From an uncultured Eubacteriales bacterium (GTDB lineage Bacteria > Bacillota > Clostridia > Lachnospirales > Lachnospiraceae), in the NCBI GenBank assembly GCA_900318615.1, contig ONLK01000017.1, positions 1-64,000 on the forward strand: a DNA stretch of 64,000 nt, written 5' to 3'. The translations under genes were made by a program, and so were the position numbers. The notes beneath the pieces were generated by a model. It saw only the letters and a list, made by a program, of their open reading frames with translations, made no database searches and was not told the DNA's origin. Shown piece by piece: positions 40,724 to 49,798 of this stretch. How positions within the stretch are numbered: the first letter of the stretch is position 1; each line of letters opens with the position of its first letter.

Positions 40724-43381
40724 ATGGAAAAATATATGGTAACCGGCATGAGCTGTGCTTCCTGTCAGGCTCATGTAGAAAAAGCGGTTTCCAAAGTTTC
40801 CGGTGTGGAAAGTGTTTCCGTCAGCCTTCTCACAAACGAAATGGCTGTGACCGGGACCGCCGCGGCCGCGGATATCATCAAGGCTGTGGAGGACGCCGGC
40901 TATGGCGCATCGCTGGAAGCAGGACAGAATGCCGATAAGACCTCCGGCGGCCGCAAGACGGGTTCACTGAATGCGAAGATTGCCGCCGAAGAGGAAGCGC
41001 TGAAGGACCGTACGACTCCCGTACTGAAAAAGCGCCTGTTCAGCTCTCTTGGATTTTTGCTGGTTTTGATGTACTTTTCCATGGGGCACATGATGTGGGG
41101 CTGGCCGCTTCCCTCCTTTTTCGATCATAACCCGGCAGCGGTCACCCTGGTGGAAATGATTCTTTCTGCTGTCATCATGATCATTAATAAAAAATTCTTT
41201 GTGTCCGGCTTCAAAGGGCTGATCCATCGGGCTCCGAACATGGACACGCTGGTTGCCCTCGGTGCCGGTGCCGCCTTCACCTATTCAACCATCATTCTGT
41301 TCGCCATGACCAGAGCAATGGCGGACATGAATATGGACAAGGCAATGGGATACATGAACGAACTCTACTTTGAGTCCGCAGGAATGATCCTAACGCTGAT
41401 AACTGTTGGAAAAATGCTGGAGTCCTACTCCAAGGGAAAGACAACAGATGCTCTCAAAAGTCTGATGAAACTGGCCCCTCAGAAAGCCACGGTCGTCCGG
41501 GACGGGGTTGAAAAGGAAGTTCCGATCGACGACGTTGTCAAAGGAGATATCTTCACCGTCCGTCCTGGCGAAAGCATCCCGGTCGACGGCGTAGTTCTGG
41601 AAGGCAGCAGCGCCGTCAACGAATCGGCCCTGACCGGTGAAAGCATCCCGGTTGATAAGGGTCCCGGCAGCAAGGTTTCCTCGGCAACCGTCAATCAGTC
41701 CGGATTTCTGACCTGCCGCGCCGAAAAGGTCGGCGAGGATACTTCTCTCGCACAGATCATTCAGATGGTCAGTGACGCATCTGCTACCAAGGCGCCGGTC
41801 GCCAAACTGGCAGATACCATCTCCGGTTATTTTGTGCCTGTTGTCATTGCCATTGCCCTGGTTACCACCGCCATCTGGCTGCTTACCGGTTCAGGCATTG
41901 GTTTCGCACTTGCGCGCGGCATCTGTGTGCTGGTTGTTTCCTGCCCCTGCGCTCTCGGTCTTGCCACACCGGTAGCGATTATGGTCGGCAACGGAATGGG
42001 GGCGAAAAACGGCATCCTGTTCAAGACAGCCGAATCACTCCAGGAAACCGGAAATATTCAAATTATGGCTCTGGACAAAACCGGAACGATTACCAGCGGC
42101 AATCCGGCTGTAACCGATGTTTATCCCGCGGCCGGCGTCACCCGTGATGAATTGCTGTCCACCGCCGCTTCCCTCGAGCAAAAGTCCGAGCATCCACTGG
42201 CAAAGGCTGTTCTTCGCTATGCTTCCGAAAATAACATCCGGATCAGCGAGGTTTCCGGATTTACAGCTCTTCCCGGCAATGGCCTGACCGCGGTCCTCGA
42301 CGGTCATGTACTGACCGGAGGCAGCAAAAAGTATATTTCGGACAAGACCGCTATCCCGCAGGAGCTTCTTGCAAGGGCAGACGCACTTTCCGGCGAGGGA
42401 AAAACTCCGCTCCTGTTCACGTGTGACAATAAACTGATCGGCATTATTGCCGTAGCGGATACCATCAAAGAAGACAGCGCTGAGGCAATCCGCCAGCTCA
42501 AGAAGATGGGAATCCATGTTGTTATGCTGACCGGCGATAACCAGAAAACTGCCGAGGCAATCGGCCGCCAGGCAGGTGTGGATGAGGTTGTCGCGGGCGT
42601 ACTTCCGGACGGCAAGCAAAGCGTCATCGCCCGTCTGCAGAAATTTGGAAAGACAGCCATGGTTGGCGATGGTATCAACGATGCACCGGCTCTTACCAGA
42701 GCGGATATCGGCATGGCTATCGGAGCCGGAACGGACGTCGCTATCGATGCCGCCGACGTTGTTCTCATGAAAAGCAGCCTGATGGACGCAGCAGCCGCTG
42801 TTCGTCTGAGCCGCCAGACCTATAAAAACATTCTGGAAAACCTGTTCTGGGCGCTCATTTACAACACGCTGCTGATTCCGGTTGCTGCCGGAGCTTACTA
42901 TCACGCATTCCACCTGTCCATGAATCCGATGCTGGGTGCGGCTGCCATGAGTCTGTCCAGTTTCTTTGTAGTAAGCAATGCCCTCCGTCTGAACCTGCTT
43001 AAGGTGTTCGATTCCTCCAAAGATAAAATGCTGAAGCACCCGGTCAGTGCAGGGACGGACGGTAAGCTTTTAAGCGCCTCCTCTTTCGTTTCAGAAAAGG
43101 AAGCCGATACCTGCACTATTAAAGATCAATCCTGCCATAGGGAAAATCAAAAGAAAGGAATGGGAAATAAAATGACAAAGACAATCAATATTACCGGTAT
43201 GATGTGCGGACACTGCGAGGCAACCGTTAAGAAAGCTCTGGAGGCTCTCCCGCAGGTTGATCATGCGGACGTAAGCCATGAGACAGGAAAGGCCGTTGTT
43301 ACCCTGAACGCAGACGTAGACAATGATGTACTGAAAAAAGCGGTGGAGGATCACGACTATACCGTAGTCAGCATCGGGTAA
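40724..43381 (+). CDS. copA: Copper-exporting P1B-type ATPase with C-terminal CopZ-like domain
   Basis: The protein (about 885 residues) has an N-terminal metal-binding domain ([10 protein letters not shown]), eight predicted membrane helices, the copper-selective [10 protein letters not shown] in the membrane, the phosphorylation motif DKTGTI, and GDGINDAP. After the last helix a linker of about 60 residues leads to a second heavy-metal domain ([10 protein letters not shown]). Its coding sequence at 43172 begins with ATG behind purine-rich GGAATGGGA, as if a copZ gene had been joined in frame. It follows csoR by about 90 bases in one operon. Confidence 0.93.
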   Translation: MEKYMVTGMSCASCQAHVEKAVSKVSGVESVSVSLLTNEMAVTGTAAAADIIKAVEDAGYGASLEAGQNADKTSGGRKTGSLNAKIAAEEEALKDRTTPVLKKRLFSSLGFLLVLMYFSMGHMMWGWPLPSFFDHNPAAVTLVEMILSAVIMIINKKFFVSGFKGLIHRAPNMDTLVALGAGAAFTYSTIILFAMTRAMADMNMDKAMGYMNELYFESAGMILTLITVGKMLESYSKGKTTDALKSLMKLAPQKATVVRDGVEKEVPIDDVVKGDIFTVRPGESIPVDGVVLEGSSAVNESALTGESIPVDKGPGSKVSSATVNQSGFLTCRAEKVGEDTSLAQIIQMVSDASATKAPVAKLADTISGYFVPVVIAIALVTTAIWLLTGSGIGFALARGICVLVVSCPCALGLATPVAIMVGNGMGAKNGILFKTAESLQETGNIQIMALDKTGTITSGNPAVTDVYPAAGVTRDELLSTAASLEQKSEHPLAKAVLRYASENNIRISEVSGFTALPGNGLTAVLDGHVLTGGSKKYISDKTAIPQELLARADALSGEGKTPLLFTCDNKLIGIIAVADTIKEDSAEAIRQLKKMGIHVVMLTGDNQKTAEAIGRQAGVDEVVAGVLPDGKQSVIARLQKFGKTAMVGDGINDAPALTRADIGMAIGAGTDVAIDAADVVLMKSSLMDAAAAVRLSRQTYKNILENLFWALIYNTLLIPVAAGAYYHAFHLSMNPMLGAAAMSLSSFFVVSNALRLNLLKVFDSSKDKMLKHPVSAGTDGKLLSASSFVSEKEADTCTIKDQSCHRENQKKGMGNKMTKTINITGMMCGHCEATVKKALEALPQVDHADVSHETGKAVVTLNADVDNDVLKKAVEDHDYTVVSIG
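43172..43381 (+). CDS. Possible separate CopZ made from an internal start in copA
   Basis: In-frame ATG with upstream AAAGGAATGGGAAATAAA would give a 69-residue protein with GMMCGHC, the exact size of free CopZ copper chaperones. Whether translation starts here as well as at copA is not shown by the sequence. Confidence 0.4.
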   Translation: MTKTINITGMMCGHCEATVKKALEALPQVDHADVSHETGKAVVTLNADVDNDVLKKAVEDHDYTVVSIG

Positions 43382-43461
43382 TGGTAGACTTTCCCCAGAC
43401 AGCTATGGTATCATAGCCTTAGTTTCTGACAAAATTTTAATCAAAAAGGAGATTATAAATT

Positions 43462-43779
43462 ATGGCTGATAAAATTACAGTAAATTCTAATAATTTCAAA
43501 AATGAAGTTTTGGAATCGGACAAGACAGTGCTGGTTGACTTCTGGGCATCCTGGTGCGGCCCCTGCCGCATGCTCTCACCTCTGGTAGATGAGATTGCAA
43601 AAGAACATGATGATTTCAAAGTCTGCGCTCTGGATGTGGATGCTTCTCCCGAAATCGCCGGCAATTATAATGTCAGTGCCATTCCGACGCTGATCGTATT
43701 CAAAAACGGGAAGGAAGCAAACCGCTCCGTCGGATTCGTTCCGAAGGATCAGATCCTCTCCCTGGTACAGAACGCATAA
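43462..43779 (+). CDS. trxA: Thioredoxin
   Basis: The 105-residue protein contains the active site WCGPC at about residues 30-34 (FWASWCGPCRM) and the cis-proline segment SAIPTLIVF, with normal thioredoxin length. It reduces protein disulfides. AAAAGGAG precedes the ATG. It follows copA by 80 bases, with a weak hairpin (GCTATG/CATAGC) between, so it may have its own transcript. Confidence 0.95.
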   Translation: MADKITVNSNNFKNEVLESDKTVLVDFWASWCGPCRMLSPLVDEIAKEHDDFKVCALDVDASPEIAGNYNVSAIPTLIVFKNGKEANRSVGFVPKDQILSLVQNA

Positions 43780-43807
43780 CAGGATGATGCCAGACTTCCA
43801 GCGTCAA

Positions 43808-43840
43808 AAGATCCGTCTGCAATAAGGCGGATCTTTTTTT
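43808..43840 (+). terminator. Terminator of trxA
   Basis: AAGATCCG pairs with CGGATCTT around a loop and is followed by a run of seven Ts. It lies 28 bases past the trxA stop. Confidence 0.9.
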
Positions 43841-43952
43841 ACGCCTGTGAAAAGGTATCGGCGGTATGCAGCATTCTGCTACTTTAAGCGAAGAGCCAAA
43901 TATGATATTATCATTGCAGAGTTATACAGCATGAATACGATGGAGGGCAGTG

Positions 43953-44606
43953 ATGAAATACAGATATGTTACTATAGAGCGTGAATATGGCAGCGGCGGT
44001 ACCCAGATCGCACAGAAACTTTCCGAACAGCTTTGTATTCCGCTGTACGGGCGCAGGCTTCTGGAACTGGTTGCGGAGGAAATGAATACAGATGTAGACA
44101 AGATCGAGGAATTCGAGGAAAAGGCCAGCGACTCTTTCCTGTTTTCCGTGGTCATGATGAACCGTATCGCCTCCGATAATTTTCCATCAAAGCCCGGCGA
44201 AGGCGGCATTTATTTCGATGAGCGGCGGATCATCCGCGACCTGGCGAACGCCGGTCCTGCCATCTTTGTCGGACACTGTGCGTCCCTGGCTCTGGCCGAC
44301 CGTACCGGGGTTCTGAAAATATTTCTGTATGCCGATGATACTACCAAAAATAAGCGTGTACGTGAAGAATATCACATCGCTGAGCATGAAGTTGAATCCA
44401 CCCGCAGGCGGTTCGACAAAAAAAGAAGTGCTTACTTTGAAGCGAACACCGGTATGCAGTGGAGGAATCCTCAAAATTATGACCTGATGCTCAATACCGC
44501 CCTGGGCATTGATACCTGTGTACGGATTATCTGTGAAGCCGCCGGAGGAAGCTGTGGGCCGGCGGACGTTCAGCCTGTTGACGAAGATGCAGGCGATGAA
44601 ATCTGA
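43953..44606 (+). CDS. Cytidylate-kinase-like family protein
   Basis: About 217 residues. The start EREYGSGGTQIAQKLSEQL matches the P-loop of the cytidylate-kinase-like (Pfam Cytidylate_kin2) family. Members are common in Clostridia, and their substrate is not established; the genuine Cmk has a longer, different core. A GGAGG site is six bases before the ATG. It has its own terminator and no clear operon partners. Confidence 0.85.
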   Translation: MKYRYVTIEREYGSGGTQIAQKLSEQLCIPLYGRRLLELVAEEMNTDVDKIEEFEEKASDSFLFSVVMMNRIASDNFPSKPGEGGIYFDERRIIRDLANAGPAIFVGHCASLALADRTGVLKIFLYADDTTKNKRVREEYHIAEHEVESTRRRFDKKRSAYFEANTGMQWRNPQNYDLMLNTALGIDTCVRIICEAAGGSCGPADVQPVDEDAGDEI

Positions 44607-44650
44607 AGGCACTGTGCAATTCTCACGGGCGCGCCGGGCGCACCGTATAA

Positions 44651-44687
44651 AAAGGTCTGCCGCGTTTGAGTGCGGCAGACCTTTTTA
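44651..44687. terminator. Bidirectional terminator between convergent genes
   Basis: AAAAGGTCTGCCGC pairs with GCGGCAGACCTTTTT. A run of Ts on each strand fits termination of both the kinase-like gene and of transcripts from ftsH on the other strand. Confidence 0.85.
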
Positions 44688-44709
44688 GATAAATCCACGT
44701 ATTTGAATT

Positions 44710-44831
44710 CACATTCGGCATTCTCGTGACGCTTTCGCGCCACTTCATGCCTCATGTAGGGCGTGTCAATAAGTCCTGCCACCACCCGCATGCAAGCATG
44801 CGTGGCGGCGGACTTTTGACACTGTAATCAT
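44710..44831 (-). repeat. 122-base structured repeat, copy B (inverted relative to 13 kb)
   Basis: Read on the minus strand it matches 12967-13088 with five differences. The long hairpin with GTGTCAAAAGTCC/GGACTTATTGACAC and the GAAA-loop hairpin are kept, and differences inside the big hairpin include changes that still leave a palindromic GCATGC-TT-GCATGC core. It starts one base after the ftsH stop and would be in the 3' end of the ftsH mRNA. Confidence 0.85.
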
Positions 44832-44832
44832 C

Positions 44833-46746
44833 TTATGGATTAAGCTGCGCCTGGCCCTGCATACTGTCCGTCAGAGATGAATTCCGGTTCAGGATATCCA
44901 TAAATTCTTCGCCGGTGATGGTTTCTTTCTCGTACAGGTATTTTGCCAGCTCGTCAAGTTTTGGCTTATTATCCTGGAGAATCTTCCTTGCCTTCTCATG
45001 CTCTCTTCTGACAAGTTCCACTACCTTCTTATCAATCAGTGCCTGCGTTTCCGCAGAGCATGCCAGTGTCGTATCCCCTCCCAGATACTGGTTGGTTACC
45101 GTCTCCATGGCTACCATGTCGAAATCGTCGGACATGCCATACCGGGTGATCATTGCACGGGCCAGTCTGGTTGCCTGCTCAATATCATTGGAAGCACCGG
45201 TTGTAATGGAACCGAACTCTATCTCCTCCGCGGCTCGTCCACCCGTCAGTGTTGCAATTTTATTCTCCATCTCCTCTTTGGACATCAGAACGTGATTTCC
45301 GTCATCCTCCACCTGCATGGTATACCCCAGCGCACCGGAGGTTCTGGGAATGATCGTAATCTTCTGTACCGGAGCGGAATTCTTCTGTTTCGCGGCTACC
45401 AGCGCATGCCCGATTTCGTGATAGGACACAATCAGCTTTTCCTTCGTTGTCATGATTGCGTTCTTCTTCTGATATCCGGCAATGACAACCTCGATACTTT
45501 CCTCAAAGTCGGCCTCGGTAGCGAATCTGCGCCCGTCACGGACAGCGCGCAGGGCCGCCTCGTTGACAATATTGGCCAGCTCGGCGCCGGAAGCGCCTGC
45601 GGCCATACGGGCAACCTTGTTGTAATCAACATCAGAAGCAACCTTGATCTTCTTTGCGTGAACCTTCAGAATATCTTCACGGCCCTTGAGATCCGGAAGC
45701 TCAACCGGCACACGGCGGTCAAAACGTCCAGGACGGGTCAGCGCCGGATCCAGTGATTCCGGACGGTTGGTCGCCGCCAGGATAATGACACCGTTGTTGC
45801 TTTCAAAACCATCCATCTCCGTCAGCAGCTGGTTCAGGGTCTGTTCACGCTCATCATTTGTCGAAAGAGAGGTATCACGTTTTTTACCGATGGCATCAAT
45901 CTCATCGATAAAAACAATGCAAGGCGCTTTTTCCTTCGCCTGTGCAAACAGATCACGTACCTTGGAAGCTCCCATACCAACGAACATCTCCACAAATTCG
46001 GATCCGCTCATTGAGAAAAACGGGACATTCGCTTCGCCGGCAACCGCCTTGGCCAGCATGGTTTTGCCGGTTCCCGGAGGTCCTACCAGCAGAACGCCTT
46101 TCGGCATAGAAGCACCTATCTCTTTATACTTACCCGGATTATGAAGATATTCAACAATCTCCTGCAGATTTTCCTTTGCTTCATCTTCACCGGCTACATC
46201 GGAGAAATGAATGCCCTCGGTAGACTGCACGTAAACTCGGGCTTTGCTCTTTCCAAAGCCGCCCATACCGCCGATGCCGCCGAATCCGCCTCCGCCAAAG
46301 GACATTGAATCGCCGTTCATTGCATTCATCATTTTCTTGCTGATCCAGCGTCCCAGAAGAATAAAGACAATGATAGGAAGCAGCCAGTACAGCAGAAACT
46401 CCAGCAGCGGGCTGGCCTGTTCTACGATTTCCGTAGAGAATTTTGCGCCGGAATTATACAGCCGTTCCACAAGGCCGCTGTCTTCTTCCATTATGCCTGT
46501 CCGGTAAATGTTTCCGTTTTTATCTGTAAAGACAATCTGATTGTCCTGAATCTCGACCTGGGATATTTCTTTATCGTTCGTCATGTTCATGAAGGTACCG
46601 TAATCAACATTCCGGATACGGCGTTCCTGAATAGACGGAATAACCATAAAGTTTAAGATAAGGATAATCAGAATAGCAATCAAATAAAAAAGCGTCATTG
46701 AACGCTCCGGGGACGGCTTTTTGTTACTATTATTATTTGTATTCAT
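44833..46746 (-). CDS. ftsH: ATP-dependent zinc metalloprotease FtsH
   Basis: FtsH degrades misfolded membrane and regulatory proteins. The 637-residue protein has two membrane helices (about 20-40 and 110-130), a glycine-rich stretch, Walker A GPPGTGKT, Walker [10 protein letters not shown], the second region of homology [20 protein letters not shown], and the zinc site HEIGH near residue 440. Normal length. The promoter is overlaid by a CIRCE-like element, so heat control by HrcA is likely. A 50-base structured 5' leader lies between. Confidence 0.97.
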   Translation of the reverse strand: MNTNNNSNKKPSPERSMTLFYLIAILIILILNFMVIPSIQERRIRNVDYGTFMNMTNDKEISQVEIQDNQIVFTDKNGNIYRTGIMEEDSGLVERLYNSGAKFSTEIVEQASPLLEFLLYWLLPIIVFILLGRWISKKMMNAMNGDSMSFGGGGFGGIGGMGGFGKSKARVYVQSTEGIHFSDVAGEDEAKENLQEIVEYLHNPGKYKEIGASMPKGVLLVGPPGTGKTMLAKAVAGEANVPFFSMSGSEFVEMFVGMGASKVRDLFAQAKEKAPCIVFIDEIDAIGKKRDTSLSTNDEREQTLNQLLTEMDGFESNNGVIILAATNRPESLDPALTRPGRFDRRVPVELPDLKGREDILKVHAKKIKVASDVDYNKVARMAAGASGAELANIVNEAALRAVRDGRRFATEADFEESIEVVIAGYQKKNAIMTTKEKLIVSYHEIGHALVAAKQKNSAPVQKITIIPRTSGALGYTMQVEDDGNHVLMSKEEMENKIATLTGGRAAEEIEFGSITTGASNDIEQATRLARAMITRYGMSDDFDMVAMETVTNQYLGGDTTLACSAETQALIDKKVVELVRREHEKARKILQDNKPKLDELAKYLYEKETITGEEFMDILNRNSSLTDSMQGQAQLNP

Positions 46747-46779
46747 AACCTGTCCTTTCGAATTATCTATCTGATGGCT

Positions 46780-46829
46780 AGCTGAACCCGAAGAAAACCT
46801 CTGCCCCGGCAGAGCATCTTCAGTCAGCT
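46780..46829 (-). other. Nested hairpin in the ftsH leader
   Basis: Three nested stems occur: AGCTGA/TCAGCT outermost, GAAGA/TCTTC, then CTCTGCC/GGCAGAG with a tiny loop. It lies 34 bases from the ftsH start. It could stabilise the mRNA or control translation. Confidence 0.7.
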
Positions 46830-46846
46830 AATCTATGGTTAAGGCA

Positions 46847-46889
46847 ATCCTACCACGCTTTGTTGGCACTGTCAATCGTTGAGTGCTAA
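46847..46889 (-). promoter_or_regulatory. ftsH promoter overlapped by a CIRCE-like operator
   Basis: On the minus strand TTGACA (46870-46875) and TAGGAT (46847-46852) are 17 bases apart. The right arm GAGTGCTAA (46881-46889) is perfect and the left arm TTGGCACTG (46863-46871) has two changes from TTAGCACTC; the spacer is 9 bases as in CIRCE. The -35 box lies in the CIRCE spacer, so HrcA binding would block the polymerase. Confidence 0.8.
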
Positions 46890-46973
46890 TATTTTAATGC
46901 TTTACTATGGAAAATTTTAGAATTGACTTGTAGAATTACTTGCTGAAATTCGCTTGGGGAAGGGGGAATTAAG

Positions 46974-47375
46974 GTGAGTATACGAGTAGCTTTTGCCAGT
47001 ACCGACGGCAGACAGGTAGATCAGACTTTTTCCGATGCTTCTTGCTGGTGGGTTTATGACATCGGCGAGAATGTAAGCTTCATTGAGAAACGGCCGGCTG
47101 TATCCGCATGCGCAGATAAGAGCACGAATCAGCCAGAATCTCGCGGGAACAAGCTTGATGATTGTGACTTGTTGTGCGTAGCAGGAGGCACTTCGAGCGG
47201 ATCTCATCTTCTGCAGATGGGAAATGCCCAGATTATCCCCACATACCAGCCTGTTTCCGGTATGATTCGGGAAATCCGCACCCGCTATAAACGCAATGGC
47301 TCAATGGATTATTTCAGGAAAGTGGAAAATCTTCTTCTCTCCTATGGAATGCCTTCCAGAACGTGTTCTCTTTAA
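46974..47375 (+). CDS. NifX/NifB-associated-type cofactor-binding domain protein
   Basis: The 133-residue product has the pattern of the dinitrogenase iron-molybdenum cofactor family: RVAFASTDGRQVDQTFSDASCWWVYDIGE at the N-terminus and a DLLCVAGGTSSGSHLLQMGN-type core. Members bind iron-sulfur or molybdenum cofactors, or are of unknown function in non-nitrogen-fixers. No nif genes are in this window. The start is a GTG behind AAGGGGGAA. It is divergent from ftsH, and the two share the 46747-46973 spacer. Confidence 0.75.
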   Translation: MSIRVAFASTDGRQVDQTFSDASCWWVYDIGENVSFIEKRPAVSACADKSTNQPESRGNKLDDCDLLCVAGGTSSGSHLLQMGNAQIIPTYQPVSGMIREIRTRYKRNGSMDYFRKVENLLLSYGMPSRTCSL

Positions 47376-47389
47376 ACCGTCAGGTAGTC

Positions 47390-47427
47390 AAAAAGACCGC
47401 ATCCAGAATTCTGAATGCGGTCTTTCT
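47390..47427. terminator. Bidirectional terminator after the NifX-like gene
   Basis: AAAGACCGCAT and ATGCGGTCTTT flank a palindromic core CAGAATTCTG; Ts follow on the plus strand and, less strongly, on the minus strand where the tRNA transcript would end. Confidence 0.85.
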
Positions 47428-47436
47428 TTTGTTCAT

Positions 47437-47508
47437 GGAGTATATCGGATTCGAACCGACGGCCTCCACAATGCGAATGTGGCGCGCTCCCAGCTGCGCT
47501 AATACCCC
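47437..47508 (-). tRNA. tRNA-Ala (anticodon CGC)
   Basis: The cloverleaf is complete on the minus strand: acceptor GGGGTAT with ATACTCC and discriminator A, D-arm GCGC-AGCTGGGA-GCGC, anticodon stem CCACA/TGTGG with loop TTCGCAT, T-arm GTCGG-TTCGAAT-CCGAT. The anticodon is CGC, and the G3-U70 pair that specifies alanine is present. The CCA end is not encoded. It reads only GCG codons, so it supplements the tRNA-Ala species found in rRNA operons. Confidence 0.92.
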
Positions 47509-47561
47509 TGACCTAACCACTATACGTCAAAATCAGCTCCCTGTCAATGCCTATTTTTCCC

Positions 47562-48830
47562 TTACGCCAGGGTAATCCAAAGGAACAGATATCCGGCCAG
47601 AACAGCCACCAGGGTGAACGGTACGCCAATCCGGACGAAATCCTTAAAGGATACCTCGAAACCGTTCTGCCGGAGCAACCCGCAGGCCGCTATGTTGGCG
47701 GAAGCTCCGACCGGAGTCAGATTGCCGCCGAGCGTAGCTCCGCACAGCAGACCGAAATACAGCAGATACGGCTCTATGCCCATAGACATGGTGACCATCT
47801 TCACAACGGGAAGCATGGTAGCTACATATGGAATATTGTCGACGAAGGCTGAAATGGCCACAGAGCCCCATACAATGATGGTGTAAAGAAGAAACAGATT
47901 ATTTCCGCCGGCCTTCATGATCCCGGATGCAAAATCATCGATAATTCCTGCTTCCGTAATTCCCGCGATAACAATGAACAGTCCTGCCAGCTGAAGGAGT
48001 GTCTGAAAATCAATACTCTGCAGCGCCAGCCGTACATGTTTTCGCTCATGTGTTCTCAAATGGGTATAAATTATGGTAACAACAGCAAACAGGCAGCACA
48101 GTACGCCGTTCGTAATGGCCGGTTTGTTTTTAAAGAACGATGCGGCAATCAGGGATACCACCATGCCAATCAGCATGTACGACGGAAAATAATCCTGAAC
48201 CTCTGTCATCACATCCACCTTCACCGGCTGCTTATCCCTGCGGAACAGGTACATCATCACCGGCACCGTAGCCAGAGCTCCCAGTTCTACCGCAAAGAAA
48301 ATTCCCGGTTTCCCGTTCAGCCAGAAGAAATCCGTGAAGTCCATTTTCGCATACGCTCCGAGCATAATGGAGGTCGTATCGCCGACCAGCGTGGCTGCCC
48401 CCTGCAGATTGGAGGACACCGCAATGGAAAGAACCATCGGTACCGGAGAAATACCCAGCTTCCGGCACAGCGCCAGCGCCACCGGTGCCACCATAATCAC
48501 CGTAGCTGTGTTATCAATAAAAGCCGAGATAATTCCGGCAAACAGAGACATGTAGATGGTCACCCACATCACATTTTTGCTCTTGTCAAGCAGCTGATCC
48601 GCTATACGGTTCGGCATTTTGGAAAGAATGAAATAATACACGAGAACCATGGTGCCGGCCATCATCAGAATGACATTCCAGTCGATGGCCCCGCCCAGCT
48701 GTGAGAGGGGCAGGATACGTAAAATAAGGAAAAGTGCCGCCGTCACCCACACCGCAATCACCCGGAACCGCGGTTTGGCAATCATTACCACGTACATCAG
48801 TATAAATAATATCAATGCTGCAATCTTCAT
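47562..48830 (-). CDS. ArsB/NhaD-type (ion transporter superfamily) permease
   Basis: The 422-residue protein has about eleven hydrophobic helices. Family features are SAFIDNTATVIMVAPVAL around residue 100 and VDNIPYVATMLPVVK near residue 315, two pseudo-symmetric unwound-helix motifs of the ion-transporter superfamily. It resembles the ArsB, NhaD and CitMHS groups. The substrate is unknown, with anions or sodium as candidates. It is on its own between the tRNA and a PrsW gene. Confidence 0.85.
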   Translation of the reverse strand: MKIAALILFILMYVVMIAKPRFRVIAVWVTAALFLILRILPLSQLGGAIDWNVILMMAGTMVLVYYFILSKMPNRIADQLLDKSKNVMWVTIYMSLFAGIISAFIDNTATVIMVAPVALALCRKLGISPVPMVLSIAVSSNLQGAATLVGDTTSIMLGAYAKMDFTDFFWLNGKPGIFFAVELGALATVPVMMYLFRRDKQPVKVDVMTEVQDYFPSYMLIGMVVSLIAASFFKNKPAITNGVLCCLFAVVTIIYTHLRTHERKHVRLALQSIDFQTLLQLAGLFIVIAGITEAGIIDDFASGIMKAGGNNLFLLYTIIVWGSVAISAFVDNIPYVATMLPVVKMVTMSMGIEPYLLYFGLLCGATLGGNLTPVGASANIAACGLLRQNGFEVSFKDFVRIGVPFTLVAVLAGYLFLWITLA

Positions 48831-48937
48831 AAAAAAGAATTATCCTTTCGTACTAGAATACACCGGTTCCTGGAATACACCTGTTCCGATACAGGCGGTC
48901 AGTTCCTGGCAGTGCCGAATCTTCCGCCGTGAACTTT

Positions 48938-49645
48938 TCAAACCGGGCTGTCTGTCCGGGATTCATGCCGGACAAGGCGGAACACCGCAAAGAACATGAT
49001 GACAACAAAAATCAGAAAAATAACCGTCGATTGAGACGTAGACTTCATTGCACAGGAATCATAAAATCCGTGCAGGAAAACGGAGGAGGCCAGGGCCAGT
49101 ACCTTATTCAAAGCAGCGCCGGCTGAATTGCCGCTGTCGGAAGCGAGTTTCGCCCTGCCGTAGAAATATCCCATAAACACGGAGAAGGAAAGATGCCCCG
49201 GGATCGCCAGCACCGCGCGCGTCGGCGCCACCGTCAGCCCGTAGCTGAATACATAGCCGATATTTTCAAACGCCGCAAACCCGAGTGAAACACAGGCGGA
49301 ATAAACGATTGCATCAAAGCGGTAGTTAAAATTCGGATCGTTCCAGGTTACCCTGGACATCAGGAAAAATTTGCTGCCCTCTTCCACAATGCCAACCACC
49401 AGAAATGCCAGGAACAGTACATAGAGCGGATTGCTCTGTGAAATAAAATGATTGAGAATACTCTCGCCGATTTCCTCAAGAACCATGGAGATCAGGGTAG
49501 CCAGAGCTCCCATAAAAAACAGCTTTATCAGCAGCGGGGCAGGCTCTTTTTCTACCGTATCGTGATTATAAATGTACACCAGCAGGAAAATGGCCGGTAT
49601 CACGGCAGCTGCAATATAAATGCCAATAATGTACGTCAACAGCAT
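48938..49645 (-). CDS. prsW: PrsW-family intramembrane metalloprotease
   Basis: The 235-residue membrane protein shows the motifs expected of the family: VEEGSKFF (EExxK), AFENIGY (FExxxY) and HGFYD, with a GHLSFS histidine. In Bacillus subtilis PrsW cleaves the anti-sigma factor RsiW at site 1. The target here is unknown, and no anti-sigma gene is nearby. AGGAGG precedes the ATG. Confidence 0.88.
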   Translation of the reverse strand: MLLTYIIGIYIAAAVIPAIFLLVYIYNHDTVEKEPAPLLIKLFFMGALATLISMVLEEIGESILNHFISQSNPLYVLFLAFLVVGIVEEGSKFFLMSRVTWNDPNFNYRFDAIVYSACVSLGFAAFENIGYVFSYGLTVAPTRAVLAIPGHLSFSVFMGYFYGRAKLASDSGNSAGAALNKVLALASSVFLHGFYDSCAMKSTSQSTVIFLIFVVIMFFAVFRLVRHESRTDSPV

Positions 49646-49698
49646 CCTTCGTCTCCCTCCTTTTATCCGCTGTCATGCCGGCAGCTTATAACATAATA

Positions 49699-49735
49699 AG
49701 CGCCGGGCCTGATTTTTTCAAGCCCGACGCTCTTA
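49699..49735 (-). terminator. Hairpin after the ABC permease gene, likely terminator
   Basis: A 14-bp stem (AGCGTCGGGCTTGA with TCAGGCCCGGCGCT, two G-U pairs) precedes TATTATGTTAT on the minus strand. It separates the NEW3-ABC operon from prsW. The T-run is weak. Confidence 0.5.
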
Positions 49736-49798
49736 AAATGCGTATGAATGCCGTTGTATTATCTTTCATCCGCCGTAACGAAAGGAAAAAGAAGCTCT

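Noticed and set aside
46974..47375. Nitrogen fixation locus
   Set aside because: Only a single NifX-like domain is present, with no nifHDKENB genes nearby; such domains are common in non-fixing Clostridia.
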